64,000 nt of DNA from Kerstersia similis (GTDB taxonomy: Bacteria; Pseudomonadota; Gammaproteobacteria; Burkholderiales; Burkholderiaceae_B): assembly GCF_965139615.1 (NCBI RefSeq), contig NZ_CBCSIQ010000001.1, positions 62,001 to 126,000 of the forward strand. The letters run 5' to 3'. The notes beneath the pieces are model-generated. The model did no database searches. It had not been told where the DNA came from and saw only the letters and a program-made list of their open reading frames with translations. Shown here in pieces: positions 1-8,225 of this stretch. The stretch's first letter is position 1, and every line of letters begins with the position of its first letter. A program made the position numbers and the translations under genes.

Positions 1-1225
1 GGCGCTGGCTGCCGTGTCGCCGACAGCCCTGGCGCTGATCAGCGCCAGGGCATTGATGGCAGTCGGGGCGGCGATGGCCATGCCTTGCACGCTGGCGATC
101 ATTCGCCAGACGTTCAAGGACGATAGCGAACGTGCCACGGCGCTGGGCATCTGGGGCGCGGTTGCCTCGGCGGGCGCCGCCTTGGGGCCGCTTGCCGGTG
201 GTGTGCTGCTGGAGCATTTCTGGTGGGGGTCGGTGTTTCTGGTGAATGTGCCGATCCTGTTGGTCGCCGTGCCCCTGGTCATGTGGCTGGGGCCACGCCA
301 GGCCGTGCTCGCGCGCGGCGCCTGGCAGCCGGCACAGGCGCTGCTCCTGATGCTGGGGTTGCTGGCTACTGTGTATGCCATCAAGTCAGGGCTGAAAGGC
401 GGTGGTGCTGCCTGGCAGAGCCTTGGCATGATCGGCCTGGGTGGCGGCCTGCTGGCCTGGTTTGTCCGCATTCAGCTGAAGGCCAGGTACGCCATGCTGG
501 ACATGACGCTGTTTGCGCAGCCGGCGATCCGCATGGGGGTCTTGATGGCACTCGTTGTCATGGGGTCATTGTCAGGCGTGGAGTTGCTGCTGGCCCAGGA
601 GTTGCAGTTCGTGACGGGGCGCAGCCCGCTGGAAGCCGGGCTGTTCATGTTGCCGCTTATGATTGCGTCCGCGATAGGCGGGCCATTGACGGGAAGGGTG
701 CTCAAGGTGTGCGGGCTGCGTATGGTGACGGCGGGTTCGCTGGCGCTCGCGGCATTAAGCATTGCCGGGCTGGCATTCAGTGATTTTTCGCATGCTGGCG
801 CAGGCGTCATCGTGCTGATGGTGGGCTTTGGCCTGGCGCTGGGCATCGGTCTGACAGCGGCTTCCGTGGCCATCATGAGCAGCACGCCGGAAGAGAAGGC
901 CGGGTCGGCCGGGGCATTGGAGGCCACGAGCTATGACCTGGGCACCGGATTGGGCATCGCCGGTTTTGGCCTGGTGATGGCATCCAGCTATCAACGTTCC
1001 ATCCGCCTGCCGGAAGGCCTGCCGCTAGAGGTGGCCGATCTTGCATCCAGTTCCATTGGCGAGGCGATGCTGGCGGCCCGGAGCATGACGGGGGACACCG
1101 CGCAGGCGATTGCCGAGGCCGGCCGGTTGGCGTTCAGTGCTTCCCATAGCCTCGTCCTGCTGGTCGCGGCCGGCTTGATTGCCGTGCTCAGCTTGCTGAT
1201 TTTTGCCTTTTTCCGGCAATCCTGA
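1..1225 (+). CDS. MFS drug exporter, DHA2 (14-helix) type, 5' truncated by window edge
   Basis: The reading frame is open from base 2, so the start codon and first helices lie outside the window. The visible ~407 residues begin in the stretch with ISARALMAVGAAMAMPCTLA, typical of the helix 4-5 region of SmvA/EmrB-like proton-driven multidrug exporters. Further hydrophobic helices run to the end, which closes in a helix plus FFRQS. Such proteins act in the inner membrane and usually export cationic dyes, quaternary ammonium compounds or antibiotics; the substrate here cannot be read from sequence. The GTG at 14 is only an internal codon. No regulator is visible next to it, but the upstream side is cut off. 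The family call is firm; an SmvA-like role is inference. Confidence 0.85.
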   Translation, partial: ALAAVSPTALALISARALMAVGAAMAMPCTLAIIRQTFKDDSERATALGIWGAVASAGAALGPLAGGVLLEHFWWGSVFLVNVPILLVAVPLVMWLGPRQAVLARGAWQPAQALLLMLGLLATVYAIKSGLKGGGAAWQSLGMIGLGGGLLAWFVRIQLKARYAMLDMTLFAQPAIRMGVLMALVVMGSLSGVELLLAQELQFVTGRSPLEAGLFMLPLMIASAIGGPLTGRVLKVCGLRMVTAGSLALAALSIAGLAFSDFSHAGAGVIVLMVGFGLALGIGLTAASVAIMSSTPEEKAGSAGALEATSYDLGTGLGIAGFGLVMASSYQRSIRLPEGLPLEVADLASSSIGEAMLAARSMTGDTAQAIAEAGRLAFSASHSLVLLVAAGLIAVLSLLIFAFFRQS

Positions 1226-1330
1226 GCCCTGTGCCAGGGTGGGCGGCGGACGCTGCAGTGGCGCCATGCCGCCGGGCGGCACGCTGATTACAATGCGCGT
1301 CATGCGGATCGAAGAGGGAGTGGTCGTTGC

Positions 1331-3076
1331 ATGACGCGCAAACAGCGTATCGGGGCATGGAGTGCTGTGCTATTGGTCTTGCTGGTCGTGGCAGATATGG
1401 GCCTGATCCTTTTCCGGGATACCGATCGGCCGGTGGCCGATGACAGCCAGCGTTACGGCTTCAGTGACTTCTATCGGGTGGCTGGTGTCGTGCATGCGCG
1501 GGTTCTGGGCGCTGGCCTGGTTGCGTTGCGGGGGGCGGATCCGGCCAGTTTCGCGCCGATTGAGTCCGATCAGCCGGGCACCCGCCATCTCGGCCGTGAC
1601 CAGCGACAGGTCTATTGCGGTAGCCAAAGCCTGCCAGGCCTGGATCCTGCGCGTACGCAGTACCTCGGGCAAGGCTATCTTGGCGATGGCCGTCATGCCT
1701 ATTTCTGTGGTCCCCGGACAGTGGCAAATCCCGCGCAGCAGGGGTGGGCCGGGTTCTGGCAAGCGCAGCGCCATGCCTGGGGCTTGGGCGAACGTCGCCA
1801 ATCTCATCATTATCCCTGGGTGAGATTGCCGGAAGGGGATGGGGACTACCGGGCGCTGGACGGCCAGTATCTGGTGACGGATGGCCATTCCGTTTATCAC
1901 GCGGGCCGGCGGCTGCCAGATGCCGACCCGGCCAGTATCCGGCAGCTGCCCTTGCGCAGAGCGGGTCGCGATCATGGGCCCAGCGATTATTTCGCAGACG
2001 CACGGCATGTGTATTACCAGGGTGAGAAGCTGGCGCTGGCGGCGAATCCGTCCTTGTATGTGGTGCGTGTCGAAGGTGCTGGCGCGCCGGAAACCCTGAT
2101 CGACCCCATCGGGCACGGCGCTTATACCGGGGCGCTGGCGTTTGATCCGGCATTGGGGCCGTATCAGCCGCTGGCGGCCTCGGGCGCATCCTTGAACCAC
2201 ATGCTGCTGGCTGGCCGGGAGGGGATCTATTACGCCGACCCGGTGCGCGCCGCCGTGGCGTTGCTGGCGCCCGTAGGGGGGCTTGGTGGCAACTGGCAGC
2301 AACTGGCGCCGCGACTGGCGACCGATGGCACGCAGACCTGGCTGTTGTATTCCGGTACCGAGTGGATTCGGCGTGGCAGGCAGGGGGGAAGGGTCGTACG
2401 GGAGCGCTGGACGCGGCTGATGCGCGTGGAAGAGGGGGCGCCGGGCCCATGGCAGCCGCTGGGTACGGTGAGGCAGGCCTTGGGGGAGGTCTGGCGTCAT
2501 GGCCAGCATGATTACTTCCTGGTCGGAGACCGAGGGTCGGCGGCCCTACAGGCCCCTTTGTACCGGATTGCCGACGAGGACACCCGGCAATGGCTGCAGG
2601 ATACATCCTTGCCGCCGTTGACGGATCGGGCGTTCCGCGCGCGCCTGGAGTCGGGGCAGTTGACGCCGGCCAGCTTGGTGGAAGTGGCGACGGCGCATTC
2701 CGTGCTGCGGCATGTCGGGCCGCTGGCCCTGGCTGCCCTGGCCTTTGGGGTCCTGCTGCTGGGGTTGCTGATGCGCCACGTGCTGTGGCAACGGGCAGGC
2801 TGGCGGGGCCGGCCATTGATGTCGGTCAGGGACGGCAAATTGTATGTAGGCAATCTCCTGCGGGTCTTTTATTCCTTGAGCGATGTGAGCAAGGTGGAAA
2901 TCCGCTACGGAGAGGGGCGGCGCTGGCGTGGCGGGGGCGCCGGGTTCAGTGTCACGGCGGCGGGGAAAACACATCGCTATACCGTGACGGGCGGCGAGGG
3001 GATGGAGCGCCTGCAAGGATTGCAGCAAATGCTGGTGTCGCACCGCATTCGGGTGGTGCCGTTCATGGCTGCCTGA
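1331..3076 (+). CDS. DKNYY-repeat membrane protein of unknown function
   Basis: 581 residues, starting at an ATG with GAGGGAG about 10 bases upstream. One membrane segment lies near residues 10-28, then a ~430-residue probably periplasmic region, a second helix near 456-486, and a ~95-residue C-terminal tail that should be cytoplasmic. The periplasmic part carries degenerate repeats of the DKNYY type: DQRQVYCG near 90, DGRHAYFCG near 119, DGHSVYHAG near 183, DARHVYYQG near 223, some followed by an ADP-A-S turn. DKNYY proteins have no established biochemical role. The tail (VRDGKLYVGNLL, then DVSKVEIRYGEG) looks like a small beta-rich, PH-like domain, which is my inference. The gene stands alone between an MFS gene and a convergent polyamine operon. 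Confidence 0.7.
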   Translation: MTRKQRIGAWSAVLLVLLVVADMGLILFRDTDRPVADDSQRYGFSDFYRVAGVVHARVLGAGLVALRGADPASFAPIESDQPGTRHLGRDQRQVYCGSQSLPGLDPARTQYLGQGYLGDGRHAYFCGPRTVANPAQQGWAGFWQAQRHAWGLGERRQSHHYPWVRLPEGDGDYRALDGQYLVTDGHSVYHAGRRLPDADPASIRQLPLRRAGRDHGPSDYFADARHVYYQGEKLALAANPSLYVVRVEGAGAPETLIDPIGHGAYTGALAFDPALGPYQPLAASGASLNHMLLAGREGIYYADPVRAAVALLAPVGGLGGNWQQLAPRLATDGTQTWLLYSGTEWIRRGRQGGRVVRERWTRLMRVEEGAPGPWQPLGTVRQALGEVWRHGQHDYFLVGDRGSAALQAPLYRIADEDTRQWLQDTSLPPLTDRAFRARLESGQLTPASLVEVATAHSVLRHVGPLALAALAFGVLLLGLLMRHVLWQRAGWRGRPLMSVRDGKLYVGNLLRVFYSLSDVSKVEIRYGEGRRWRGGGAGFSVTAAGKTHRYTVTGGEGMERLQGLQQMLVSHRIRVVPFMAA

Positions 3077-3096
3077 ACGGCGCGGCAGAGATGACA

Positions 3097-3126
3097 TGAA
3101 AAAACGCCTCCCGGCTGGGAGGCGTT
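3097..3126 (-). terminator. Rho-independent terminator of the nspC-dehydrogenase operon
   Basis: A perfect 10-bp stem (AACGCCTCCC / GGGAGGCGTT) with a 4-base loop is followed on the reverse strand by a T-run (TTTTTTC). It sits 34 bases past the stop of the dehydrogenase. On the forward strand no T-tract follows, so it is oriented for the reverse-strand operon. Confidence 0.85.
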
Positions 3127-3159
3127 AGTGGCAGACGGCCCGGCACGCAGCGAGCGAAT

Positions 3160-4431
3160 TTACGCGCGTGTGATTTCTGCCAGTTCCGGTTCTTCGTCAA
3201 AGACAGAGCGTTCGCCACGCTCATCCCGGATACGGGTAGGCAGGCCCATCGTTTCCAGCAGGGCGAGCAGCGGGCGCGCCGGTAACTGTTCGACGTTGAC
3301 CATACGTTTGACGTCCCATTGGCCGGTAGCGATCAGCACGGCCGCTGCGGCAGCCGGTACGCCTGCGGTATAGGAAATCCCCTGGCTGCCGACTTCTTCA
3401 TAGGCGGCTTTGTGGTCGCAGATGTTGTAAATGAAGACTTCGCGTTCCTGGCCTTGCCAGCGGCCCTTGACCAGATTACCGATGCAGGTCTTACCGGTAT
3501 AGTCCGGTGCCAGCGAGGCAGGGTCGGGCAGTACGGCCTTGACCACTTGCAGCGGCACGACGGAATGGCCGCTGTCTGTCGTGACAGGTTTTTCGGACAG
3601 CAGGCCGATATTGTTCAGTACGTTGAAAACGTTGATGTAATGCTCGCTGAAACCCATCCAGAAACGGATGGTTGGCACATTCAGGTGTTGCGATAGCGAG
3701 TGCAGTTCGTCATGGCCGGTCAGATAGCTGGTCTGGCGTCCGACGACAGGCAGGTCATCTTCACGTTTGACCTCGAACATGCGGTTGGCTTTCCAGGCGC
3801 TGTCCTGCCAGGTCCAGACGGTGCCAGTGAATTCGCGGAAGTTGATTTCCGGATTGAAGTTGGTCGCAAAATAGCGGCCATGCGAGCCGGCATTGATGTC
3901 GATGATGTCGATCGAGTCGATGCTGTCGAAGTATTCTTCGACGGCCAGCGCCGCATAGGCGTTAACGACACCGGGATCGAAGCCTATGCCCAGGATGGCG
4001 GTGATGCCTTTGGCATCGCAGGCGTCGCGGCGTTTCCATTCATGGTTGGCGTACCACGGAGGTTGTTCGCAGACCTGGGCAGGATCTTCGTGAATGGCGG
4101 TATCCAGATAGGCCGCGCCGGTTTCCAAGCAGGCTTCCAGCACCGGCATGTTGACGAATGCCGAGCCAACATTGATGACGATCTGCGCATTCGTCCTGTT
4201 TATCAGGTCGCGGGTGGCGGCGCTATCCATTGCGTCCAGTTCATGGATTTCAAGCCGGCCGGCAGTTTTCAGGCTGCCGCGTGCTTGCACATCGCTGGCA
4301 ATCGCACGGCATTTTTCAATGGATCGCGAGGCGATGTGTATGTCGCCCAGCACATCATTGTTCTGGGCGCATTTGTGGGCCACGACTTGCCCGACACCAC
4401 CGGCGCCAATAATCAGGACATTTTTTTTCAT
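3160..4431 (-). CDS. Carboxynorspermidine / carboxyspermidine dehydrogenase (saccharopine dehydrogenase family)
   Basis: 423 residues. I chose the ATG at 4431 (MKKNVLIIGAGGVG) over a longer frame because the nucleotide-binding strand and the GAGGVG loop (about residues 9-14) then begin at the N-terminus as usual. The family condenses L-aspartate semialdehyde with diaminopropane or putrescine, using NADPH, to give carboxynorspermidine or carboxyspermidine. The neighbour is decisive: nspC, encoding the next enzyme, lies 63 bases upstream on the same strand, and the pair ends in a clear terminator. The protein is cytoplasmic. Whether the natural product is spermidine or norspermidine cannot be told from sequence. 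It could be mistaken for a lysine-pathway saccharopine dehydrogenase (LYS1), but the linkage argues against that. Confidence 0.88.
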   Translation of the reverse strand: MKKNVLIIGAGGVGQVVAHKCAQNNDVLGDIHIASRSIEKCRAIASDVQARGSLKTAGRLEIHELDAMDSAATRDLINRTNAQIVINVGSAFVNMPVLEACLETGAAYLDTAIHEDPAQVCEQPPWYANHEWKRRDACDAKGITAILGIGFDPGVVNAYAALAVEEYFDSIDSIDIIDINAGSHGRYFATNFNPEINFREFTGTVWTWQDSAWKANRMFEVKREDDLPVVGRQTSYLTGHDELHSLSQHLNVPTIRFWMGFSEHYINVFNVLNNIGLLSEKPVTTDSGHSVVPLQVVKAVLPDPASLAPDYTGKTCIGNLVKGRWQGQEREVFIYNICDHKAAYEEVGSQGISYTAGVPAAAAAVLIATGQWDVKRMVNVEQLPARPLLALLETMGLPTRIRDERGERSVFDEEPELAEITRA

Positions 4432-4494
4432 TTCTCGATCAAACCCTCGTTGAGAAAAGGGGAACAATCGGGAGAGCCTTGCCAGCGACGGCTG

Positions 4495-5592
4495 TCAGGA
4501 AAGGCTCGCGGCATAATCGTCGTAACCGAAGGTTTTGACGACTTCTGTTTCGCCGGACAGGCGCCGCACCACGATGGCGGGCATGTTCAGTCCGTTGAAC
4601 CAATTCTTTTTCACCATGGTGTAGCCCGCGGCGTCCTGGATGGAGAGGCGGTCGCCGGCTTGCAGTGGCCGGGCGAAGTTGAATTCGCCGAAAATATCGC
4701 CTGCCAGGCAGGATTTTCCGCACACCATATAGCGATGCTCGCCGGTATCGGGCTCGATACGCGCGGGCAGCGAATAGACCAGCAGATCCAGCATGTGGGC
4801 TTCGATGGAGCTATCGACAATGGCAATCTCCTTGCCATTGTTCAAGGTATCCAGTACCGAGACCTCCAGCGTTGCGCTACCGCTGATGGCCGCTTCGCCT
4901 GGTTCCAGGTAAATCTGCACGCCATATTTTTCGGCAAAGGCCTTCAGGCGATCGGCCAAGGCGTCCAGCGGGTAGTCGTCGGCGGTGAAATGCACGCCTC
5001 CCCCCAGGCTGATCCAGTCCACCCTGGCGATCAGGCGTCCGAAGCGATCCTCGATGCGCGACAGCATCTGGTCGAAACTGTCGAAGCTGCGGTTTTCGCA
5101 GTTGTTGTGGATCATGAAGCCATTGATATCGCCCATGATGGCCTCGACACGCGCCGGGTCATGCTCTCCCAGGCGGCTGTGGGGGCGGGAAGGGTCGGCC
5201 AGCAGATAGGGTGAATTGCTGACCTGCGGATTGAGCCGCAGCCCGCGGGGAATGCTGTCGGCTGCCTGGCGGAAGCGCTGCAGCTGGCCTATGGTATTGA
5301 AGATGATTTTGTCGGCATGGGAGACGACTTCGGCAATCTCGCCGTCGCTGTATGCGACGCTGTAGGCATGGGTTTCACCGCCGAACTTTTCGCGGCCCAG
5401 GCGGACTTCCAGCAATGAGGAGGAGGTCGTGCCGTCCATATGCTCGCGCATCAGGCCAAAGACGGACCAGGTGGCAAAACATTTCAGGGCCAGCAGCGCC
5501 TTGGCGCCGGAACGCTGCCGCAAGTAGGCGATCCTTTCCATGTTTTGCAGCAGGCGGGATTCGTCTATCAGGTAATAAGGCGTCTGGATCAT
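4495..5592 (-). CDS. nspC: Carboxynorspermidine decarboxylase
   Basis: 365 residues, the usual length. It is a PLP-dependent alanine-racemase-fold (group IV) decarboxylase that removes CO2 from carboxy(nor)spermidine to give spermidine or norspermidine. Lys37 in LLALKCFATW is the expected PLP Schiff-base lysine; the EPGEAA motif near residue 230 binds the cofactor phosphate; the VCGKSCLAGD segment near 288-297 supplies the catalytic cysteine. It is the first gene of a two-gene reverse-strand operon with the dehydrogenase. The ATG has no strong Shine-Dalgarno. A terminator-like hairpin of the upstream TetR gene lies just before it, so the operon probably has its own short promoter between them. 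Confidence 0.92.
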   Translation of the reverse strand: MIQTPYYLIDESRLLQNMERIAYLRQRSGAKALLALKCFATWSVFGLMREHMDGTTSSSLLEVRLGREKFGGETHAYSVAYSDGEIAEVVSHADKIIFNTIGQLQRFRQAADSIPRGLRLNPQVSNSPYLLADPSRPHSRLGEHDPARVEAIMGDINGFMIHNNCENRSFDSFDQMLSRIEDRFGRLIARVDWISLGGGVHFTADDYPLDALADRLKAFAEKYGVQIYLEPGEAAISGSATLEVSVLDTLNNGKEIAIVDSSIEAHMLDLLVYSLPARIEPDTGEHRYMVCGKSCLAGDIFGEFNFARPLQAGDRLSIQDAAGYTMVKKNWFNGLNMPAIVVRRLSGETEVVKTFGYDDYAASLS

Positions 5593-5632
5593 GAGTCGGT
5601 CACAGAGTATCTGGCGCGTATAGGCCTGGGTG

Positions 5633-5660
5633 AAAAAAACAATGCCGGCCGCCGGGCCGG
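5633..5660 (-). terminator. Probable terminator of the TetR gene
   Basis: A 6-bp GC stem (CCGGCC / GGCCGG, 4-base loop) at 5645-5660 is followed on the reverse strand, after ATTG, by seven T residues. It lies 54 bases past the TetR stop and 40 bases before the nspC start, separating the two units. Confidence 0.65.
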
Positions 5661-5713
5661 GTCACGGGCCGGAAGCAGCGGGCGCTAGCCGGAATTTGCT
5701 GCGTACCGGGGGC

Positions 5714-6403
5714 TCAGCATCCGATAATGGCAGGGCCAGGCTGGATGCCGGGCGACATATCGGGGCTGGCAGGCGTTTCGCCGGCTGCAGCACTGCGAAG
5801 CGATGCTTCGCAGCGGGATTGTTGCAGGATGAAACTGCCATCCTGCTGGTAGGTTTCCGCCCTCAGGCGGGCGATGATGGACAGGCGTTCAGCGCTGTCC
5901 GGTCGGGGATTGCCCAGATGATCCGACAGCCAGAGGCCATCGGTCGCGAACCAGACTATCCAGGCGGCGACGGAAACCTTGCCGCCGTAATCGTCCTGCA
6001 GCCGTCGGCTGACCCACTCATGCCAGCGCAGACGCAGCGCAGGCTCGGATTGCAGCATGACGGAGAATACTGCCCAGCGCTGCGACGGGCCGCTGGCCGG
6101 CGCGCTGGTCATGGCATCCAGGTAGGCGCGGGCAAAACGCCCCTGCACTACCGGATCCTGCTGCATGAGTGCCGCGATCTGCCCGTCCAGGCGCCGCAGA
6201 AACTCATCGCACATGGCTTCCAGTAAGGCATGCTTGCTGGGGAAATGATGCAATAACCCCCCTTTGCTGACTCCCGCTTCCCGGGCGACGGCTTGCAGGG
6301 TCAGCCCGGCCAGGCCGTGCTCCAGGGCAATTCGCGCGGCTTCATCCAGCAACTGCCGGCGTACTGATTCAGGCTGTTTCTTGCGCTGATGGGCGATCGA
6401 CAT
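5714..6403 (-). CDS. TetR-family transcriptional regulator, probable repressor of the adjacent RND pump
   Basis: 229 residues. The N-terminal helix-turn-helix spans about residues 15-60: RRQLLDEAARIALEHGL, then LQAVAREAGVSKGGLLHHFPSK, the TetR recognition-helix signature. The C-terminal region is an all-alpha ligand-binding and dimerisation domain of the variable type. It is divergent from the RND adaptor gene that starts 555 bases away, the arrangement seen for many pump repressors (AcrR, TtgR), so local control of that pump is the likely job. The polyamine operon downstream is a second possible target. The ATG at 6403 has no obvious Shine-Dalgarno. The C-terminal ~25 residues look disordered. 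Confidence 0.85.
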   Translation of the reverse strand: MSIAHQRKKQPESVRRQLLDEAARIALEHGLAGLTLQAVAREAGVSKGGLLHHFPSKHALLEAMCDEFLRRLDGQIAALMQQDPVVQGRFARAYLDAMTSAPASGPSQRWAVFSVMLQSEPALRLRWHEWVSRRLQDDYGGKVSVAAWIVWFATDGLWLSDHLGNPRPDSAERLSIIARLRAETYQQDGSFILQQSRCEASLRSAAAGETPASPDMSPGIQPGPAIIGC

Positions 6404-6958
6404 GGCAGGGGAAGATACCGCCCGGACGGTTTTTTGTCAACGCGACAGAATGCAGGAAACGTCCGTCAAGTCTGAGCTTCTTGCGGGATCTGCGTGACAT
6501 GTTCTGCGATTGACGGCAGAGGGAGCGCCATGGGGGTTCGCTCTGAACTGGTGGCGAGGTGCCAGGCAAAGGGTATCCGGCGCGGTGGAAACGGGGCGAG
6601 GCCGGCGTTTGCCGCGAACTTTCGCAATTCGCCTGAAAACATTGGAAAGACACCGCTTCGAGGTAATATTAGATGCCGTGAATTTTCTGTGGGAAATCGT
6701 GATGCCGGACAGCTTGCTGATTGCGCCTGCGACCTTATTTTCCAGGTACTTCACCTTGTTGCAGGTGCTGCAAATTGCGTTGTTTTCGCATTACACTCAG
6801 CGAGCTACCGGGGTGGTTACCTGGTTTAAGTCATTCTTTCAGCTATCTCACCCATGGCCGCGCTATCGTGCGGTCGTGTTGCCATAGTCATGGCCGGATG
6901 TCGCCTCGGGAGGGGCAGGCCAGTGACTGACGCCAAGCAGATTCAATACAGGGTTTCT
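6404..6958. other. Long intergenic region between the TetR gene and the RND operon
   Basis: 555 bases without a gene I can support. Short open frames on both strands show no recognisable protein. The region is locally AT-richer from about 6660 to 6830 and contains the palindrome annotated at 6759-6773. It must carry the divergent promoters of the TetR gene and of the pump. Confidence 0.6.
6759..6773. promoter_or_regulatory. Candidate operator: TTGCAG-GTG-CTGCAA palindrome
   Basis: Perfect 6-bp arms with a 3-base centre in the AT-richer part of the TetR/RND intergenic region. A second, looser dyad (AGGT-ACTTC-ACCT) lies about 10 bases before it. The position suits an operator for the divergent TetR protein, but a 12-bp dyad can occur by chance, so this is suggestive only. 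Confidence 0.3.
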
Positions 6959-8146
6959 ATGCGAGCCAAGCCTATCTCTTTCACTGCGCCACGCATCGTG
7001 GTAACGGGTGCCATGTTGTTGTTGCTGGCGGCGTGCGGCGATAAGCCGCAAGGGCCGCCGCAAATGCAGCCGGAAGTCAAGGTCGTGTCTGCGATACAGC
7101 AGCGCGTGCCCATCATTTCCGAATTGCCGGGACGTGTCGATGCGGTCAGGGATGCGCAGGTGCGGGCCCGCGTGACCGGTATCGTGGAGAAAGTCAATTT
7201 TGAACAGGGCCGTGACGTCAAGGCTGGCGAACTGCTGTTCACGATCGACCGCGCGCAATTGCAGGCTGTCTATAACCAGGCCGGTGCCCAGCTCAAGCAG
7301 GCCGAAGCCGCGCTGTTGAGCGCGCGCGCGCTGGCGCAGCGCTACGAGCCGCTGGTCAAGGTCAACGCAGTCAGCCGCCAGGAATATGACAATGCGCTGT
7401 CTGGCGCACGCGAGGCCGAAGCGGCCGTGGCGGCTGCCAAGGCCGCCCTGGAGTCGGCGGCGATCAACCTGGGCTACAGCAAGGTCACATCGCCCATCAG
7501 CGGGCGCATTGGCGAGCCCCTGGTGACCGAAGGTGCGCTGGTGGAAGGCAGTACGGCAACGCATATGGCCACGGTTCAGCAATTGAACCCGATCTATGTG
7601 GACTTCAATCAGAGCACGGCGGAGTTGGCTCAGCTGCGCAAGGTATTCAATAACGGTACGGTGCAGCGCGTTGATGAAGCGCCTGTGACGATCATGCTGG
7701 ATGGCCAGCCTTATGATCACAAGGGCCGCCTGCTGTTTACCGGCGTGACCGTCGATCCCAGCACCGGCCAGGTCAAGCTGCGCGCCGAAGTGCCGAATCC
7801 GGAAGCCGAGCTGTTGCCGGGCATGTTCGTGCGGGTCAAGCTGGAACAGGGCTACGACGAGAATGCCGTGCTGATCCCGCAGCAAGCGCTGCAGCGGGCA
7901 GTGGACGGTTCTGCCAGCGTGTTCCTGCTGCGCGACGGTGACACCATCGCCGTGGCGCCGGTCAAGGTGGGCATTCCCTACCAAGGCCAATGGGTGATCC
8001 AGGAAGGCGTCAAGAGCGGCGATGTCGTGGTGGTCGAGGGCTTCCAGAAGATCGGCCCGGGCGCCAAGGTCATCGCCCATCCCTGGAAGCAGCAAGCCGG
8101 AGATGCAGCACCCGCTGCAGCATCCGCGCCTGCGGAGGCCAAATGA
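6959..8146 (+). CDS. RND efflux periplasmic adaptor lipoprotein (AcrA/MexA type)
   Basis: 395 residues with the start at ATG 6959; the frame is open further upstream but the lipoprotein signal begins here. The signal runs to the lipobox LAAC with Cys26 as the acylated residue. The HlyD/AcrA core follows: the first beta-barrel/lipoyl half (VRARVTGIVEKVNFEQGRDV), a coiled-coil hairpin rich in Ala and Gln (about 95-160), the second lipoyl half (VTSPISGRIGEP), then the barrel and membrane-proximal domains. It bridges the inner-membrane permease and the outer-membrane channel. It is first in a three-gene operon; the permease starts 79 bases downstream. The closest well-known systems are AcrAB, MexAB and BpeAB. 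Confidence 0.92.
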   Translation: MRAKPISFTAPRIVVTGAMLLLLAACGDKPQGPPQMQPEVKVVSAIQQRVPIISELPGRVDAVRDAQVRARVTGIVEKVNFEQGRDVKAGELLFTIDRAQLQAVYNQAGAQLKQAEAALLSARALAQRYEPLVKVNAVSRQEYDNALSGAREAEAAVAAAKAALESAAINLGYSKVTSPISGRIGEPLVTEGALVEGSTATHMATVQQLNPIYVDFNQSTAELAQLRKVFNNGTVQRVDEAPVTIMLDGQPYDHKGRLLFTGVTVDPSTGQVKLRAEVPNPEAELLPGMFVRVKLEQGYDENAVLIPQQALQRAVDGSASVFLLRDGDTIAVAPVKVGIPYQGQWVIQEGVKSGDVVVVEGFQKIGPGAKVIAHPWKQQAGDAAPAAASAPAEAK

Positions 8147-8225
8147 TTCATAGCGAGGTCGAGCACACCTGGCTGGCCCATTGGGCCCCAGGTGATTCCC
8201 AGTACCGTATCGCGAGATAGATTCC

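Noticed and set aside
1461..2816. A 451-codon reverse frame opposite the DKNYY gene
   Set aside because: It is proline/arginine-rich shadow translation with no family signature, while the forward frame has a ribosome site and clear repeats.
3700..5214. A 504-codon forward frame opposite the polyamine genes
   Set aside because: It is antisense to two well-recognised enzymes and spans their intergenic gap.
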